DNA of 5,903 nt from assembly GCA_027592485.1 (NCBI GenBank), contig JAQCKL010000308.1, forward strand, positions 1-5,903, given 5' to 3'. This document shows, one piece after another, positions 4,535-5,903 of this stretch. A program made the position numbers and the translations under genes. A model generated the notes under the pieces. That model did no database searches, was not told the DNA's origin, and worked only from the letters and a program-made list of their open reading frames with translations. Source of the DNA: Cyanobacteriota bacterium (GTDB lineage Bacteria > Cyanobacteriota > Cyanobacteriia > Phormidesmidales > Phormidesmidaceae). The stretch's first letter is position 1. Each line of letters starts with the position of its first letter.

Positions 4535-5038
4535 ATGATTGAGATGAAAGTTGCCGGTATTGCGCTTGACGCAATTTCCCGCAATCCGGTGGTTTTGCTG
4601 CGGGACACAGCGGATCGACGGGCCTTGCCCATCTACATTGGCCCGGATCAAGCAAAATCCATTATCAGTGCCCTGGAGAAACAGGCCCCCCCACGGCCCC
4701 TCACCCACGATTTGTTCGTGAATCTCCTCGAAGACTGGGACATGTCCCTGGAGCGGATTGTGATTTATGCCCTGAAGGACAATACCTTTTTTGCGCTGTT
4801 GACGGTGGTTCAAGGGGAAAACCGCAAGGAGCTAGATGCTCGCCCCAGTGACGCGATCGCGATCGCCCTCCGCACCAACGCCTCGATTTGGGTGATGGAA
4901 GAGGTGGTGGCTGATGCCTCGATCCCGGTGGATCGGGATGCCGACGAGCAAGAGAAACGGGCCTTTCGGGACTTCATCTCTAAGCTCAGCCCCGGCGATT
5001 TTAGTCAACGGGGCCGGATCATCGGCAACGATGGCTAG
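4535..5038 (+). CDS. DUF151 bifunctional nuclease family protein (BFN-like)
   Basis: This 167-aa protein has the full DUF151/BFN signature. Residues 1-22 (MIEMKVAGIALDAISRNPVVLL) form the opening strands. LPIYIGPDQAKSIISALE (31-48) and PPRPLTHDLFVNLLE (52-66) hold the conserved IGP and PRPxTHDL motifs. KDNTFFALLTV (81-91) and DARPSDAIAIALR (101-113) are the most conserved core, followed by ASIWVMEEVVADA (116-128). The acidic and basic tail with FRDFISKLSPGDF (144-156) is of the cyanobacterial type. Plant members were reported to have RNase and DNase activity, but the function of bacterial members is unsettled, so nuclease activity here is inferred from family only. The start ATG gives the expected MIEMKVAGI. 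Two overlapping HIP1 octamers lie inside the gene, encoding part of DAIAIALR. Confidence 0.93.
   Translation: MIEMKVAGIALDAISRNPVVLLRDTADRRALPIYIGPDQAKSIISALEKQAPPRPLTHDLFVNLLEDWDMSLERIVIYALKDNTFFALLTVVQGENRKELDARPSDAIAIALRTNASIWVMEEVVADASIPVDRDADEQEKRAFRDFISKLSPGDFSQRGRIIGNDG
4853..4866. repeat. Two overlapping HIP1 octamers (one of several HIP1 sites in the window)
   Basis: GCGATCGC occurs at 4853-4860 and again at 4859-4866, sharing GC. Further exact copies are at 790-797, 1678-1685, 3130-3137, 3914-3921 and 5192-5199. By chance an 8-mer is expected about once per 65 kb, so seven in 5.9 kb is a strong cyanobacterial signature. Copies lie both inside genes and between them, and their role is unknown. 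Confidence 0.9.
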
Positions 5039-5048
5039 AATTGAGCCA

Positions 5049-5076
5049 CCCTTGAACAAGGGGCTGAAGCCCCTTG
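5049..5076. terminator. Hairpin cluster after the DUF151 gene
   Basis: CAAGGGGC (5057-5064) pairs with GCCCCTTG (5069-5076) around a TGAA tetraloop, a stable 8-bp stem 18 nt after the stop at 5038. The same CAAGGG (5057-5062) can instead pair with CCCTTG (5049-5054) across AA, so the two hairpins are mutually exclusive. No T-tract follows. It probably marks the 3' end of the transcript or is a dispersed palindromic repeat unit. Confidence 0.5.
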
Positions 5077-5207
5077 CCCTGGATTGCAATGGTTGTGGGA
5101 TCTACGTTCTTAAGGACTAGAACCGACTGTCCTGACGCAACTGTCCAGTGGAAAATCGCACCATCAAGCTGCTTTAGGGGTTGCCTTCCCTGCGATCGCC
5201 CTCAGCC

Positions 5208-5903
5208 TTAATACACTGCCGTGGGGACCACCACTAAATCATTGGTTTCATCGACGGTGCCGTCAAAGGTTTCCACCGTCCCTTGTACATTCATGGTCAG
5301 GGTAAAGGGAATCGGCCCTTGGCTGTTGGCACAGCGGGAATAGAGGCTGACAAACACCTGATACTCGCCTCCGGGCGCGCCATTGGGCCAGAAGACGTTT
5401 TCGACTGGGCGAGAGGTCACCCCTTGGCAAAGGGAGTTGGCATCCACATCCAGCTGACCGCCCGACGCAATCCGAGGGGTTTCAAAGGACACCAGGTTGC
5501 CCTCGGGATCCATCACCACCAGGTCGAGGTCATCAATGCTGTTCCAGCTGAGGGTGATTTGTAGATCCCCCGTGCCCAGGGCGGTGGTGACGGTGAGATC
5601 GTAGCGGCCCAAGCTAGCGCTGTCATAGCCGTTGGTGACGATGGTATAAACCCCGTTCGTGGGCAGGGTCACCACAATTTGGGAGTTCAAGTTTCCCGAG
5701 CTGATGTCGTCATTTTCGGCAATTAAGCTGCCATCCGGCCCGAGCAAGAGCAAATAGGTATCAAAGTCAGCGCTGCTCATCTCGATGACCACTTGCTGAC
5801 CGGCCCGCCCGGTAAAGGAATATTCCTCGTAATAGGATCCCACATTCCGCACTTTCAACTGGCACGGCGAGAATAAACCCGAAGTCTTAACAGAGGAGAT
5901 AGT
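5208..5903 (-). CDS. PPC-domain protein with C-terminal YfaP/DUF2135-like domain, N-terminus off-window
   Basis: The reading frame stays open from the TAA at 5208-5210 to the window edge, giving 231 residues with the N-terminus missing. An internal TTG at 5858 is not the likely start because the PPC domain begins earlier. Counting from the edge, residues 9-107 form a pre-peptidase C-terminal (PPC) beta domain: YYEEYSFTGRAGQQVVIEM, then DFDTYLLLLGPDGSLIAENDD (46-66), NSQIVVTLPTNGVYTIVTNGY and GRYDLTV. Residues 112-206 resemble the YfaP/DUF2135 beta domain: LQITLSWNSIDDLDLVVMDPEGN (114-136), SGGQLDVD (147-154), ENVFWPNGAPGGEYQVFVSLYS. Cys159 and Cys191 could form a disulfide. PPC domains usually sit in secreted or surface proteins, so an exported protein is inferred. 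The missing N-terminus could hold a signal peptide, more repeats or a protease domain. Confidence 0.8.
   Translation of the reverse strand, partial: TISSVKTSGLFSPCQLKVRNVGSYYEEYSFTGRAGQQVVIEMSSADFDTYLLLLGPDGSLIAENDDISSGNLNSQIVVTLPTNGVYTIVTNGYDSASLGRYDLTVTTALGTGDLQITLSWNSIDDLDLVVMDPEGNLVSFETPRIASGGQLDVDANSLCQGVTSRPVENVFWPNGAPGGEYQVFVSLYSRCANSQGPIPFTLTMNVQGTVETFDGTVDETNDLVVVPTAVY

Noticed and set aside
5126..5146. ACTGTCC direct repeat (14-bp period) between the DUF151 and PPC genes
   Set aside because: It is a 7-bp repeat downstream of both convergent genes, with no promoter context, so probably chance.
1..5903. Insertion sequences, CRISPR arrays, tRNA or rRNA genes, phage or defence genes
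   Set aside because: No transposase-like frame, no regular repeat-spacer pattern, no cloverleaf and no defence domain could be found on either strand.

Overview
The window looks like cyanobacterial chromosome. The cyanobacterial octamer HIP1 (GCGATCGC) occurs at least seven times in 5.9 kb, twice overlapping in tandem. Most of the proteins resemble families common in cyanobacteria: a glycine-zipper stress protein, GalE, riboflavin synthase divergent from a DUF151 protein, YqeY, and a PPC-domain exported-type protein. No mobile element, CRISPR array, tRNA or rRNA was seen. The genus cannot be fixed from this stretch.

Layout, left to right. A probable terminator of an off-window gene (9-44) precedes a 198-aa general-stress/low-temperature-induced type protein (101-697, +). 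Next is galE (822-1835, +). The 327-bp gap after galE has no convincing gene except a possible 11-codon minigene. It holds several dyads: an 8-bp hairpin, a strong 12-bp terminator-like hairpin, a nested dyad, and a perfect 19-bp inverted repeat with a near-consensus promoter inside it. That promoter reads into a dimeric alpha/beta-barrel (DUF3291/ABM-like) protein (2163-2621, +). A 52-aa single-membrane-span small protein (2805-2963, +) then meets yqeY (2982-3440, -) tail to tail.

Riboflavin synthase (3586-4254, -) lies upstream of yqeY on the same strand. A 280-bp divergent promoter region separates it from the DUF151 bifunctional-nuclease family gene (4535-5038, +). The window ends in the 3' part of a minus-strand gene (5208 to beyond 5903) with a pre-peptidase C-terminal (PPC) domain followed by a YfaP/DUF2135-like beta domain.

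The genes do not form an evident single pathway. Most look like separate housekeeping or stress transcription units with their own hairpins. I see no evidence for a new multi-gene system. The most interesting element is the palindrome-embedded promoter at 2109-2157, which looks like a tightly controlled operator in front of the DUF3291-like gene.
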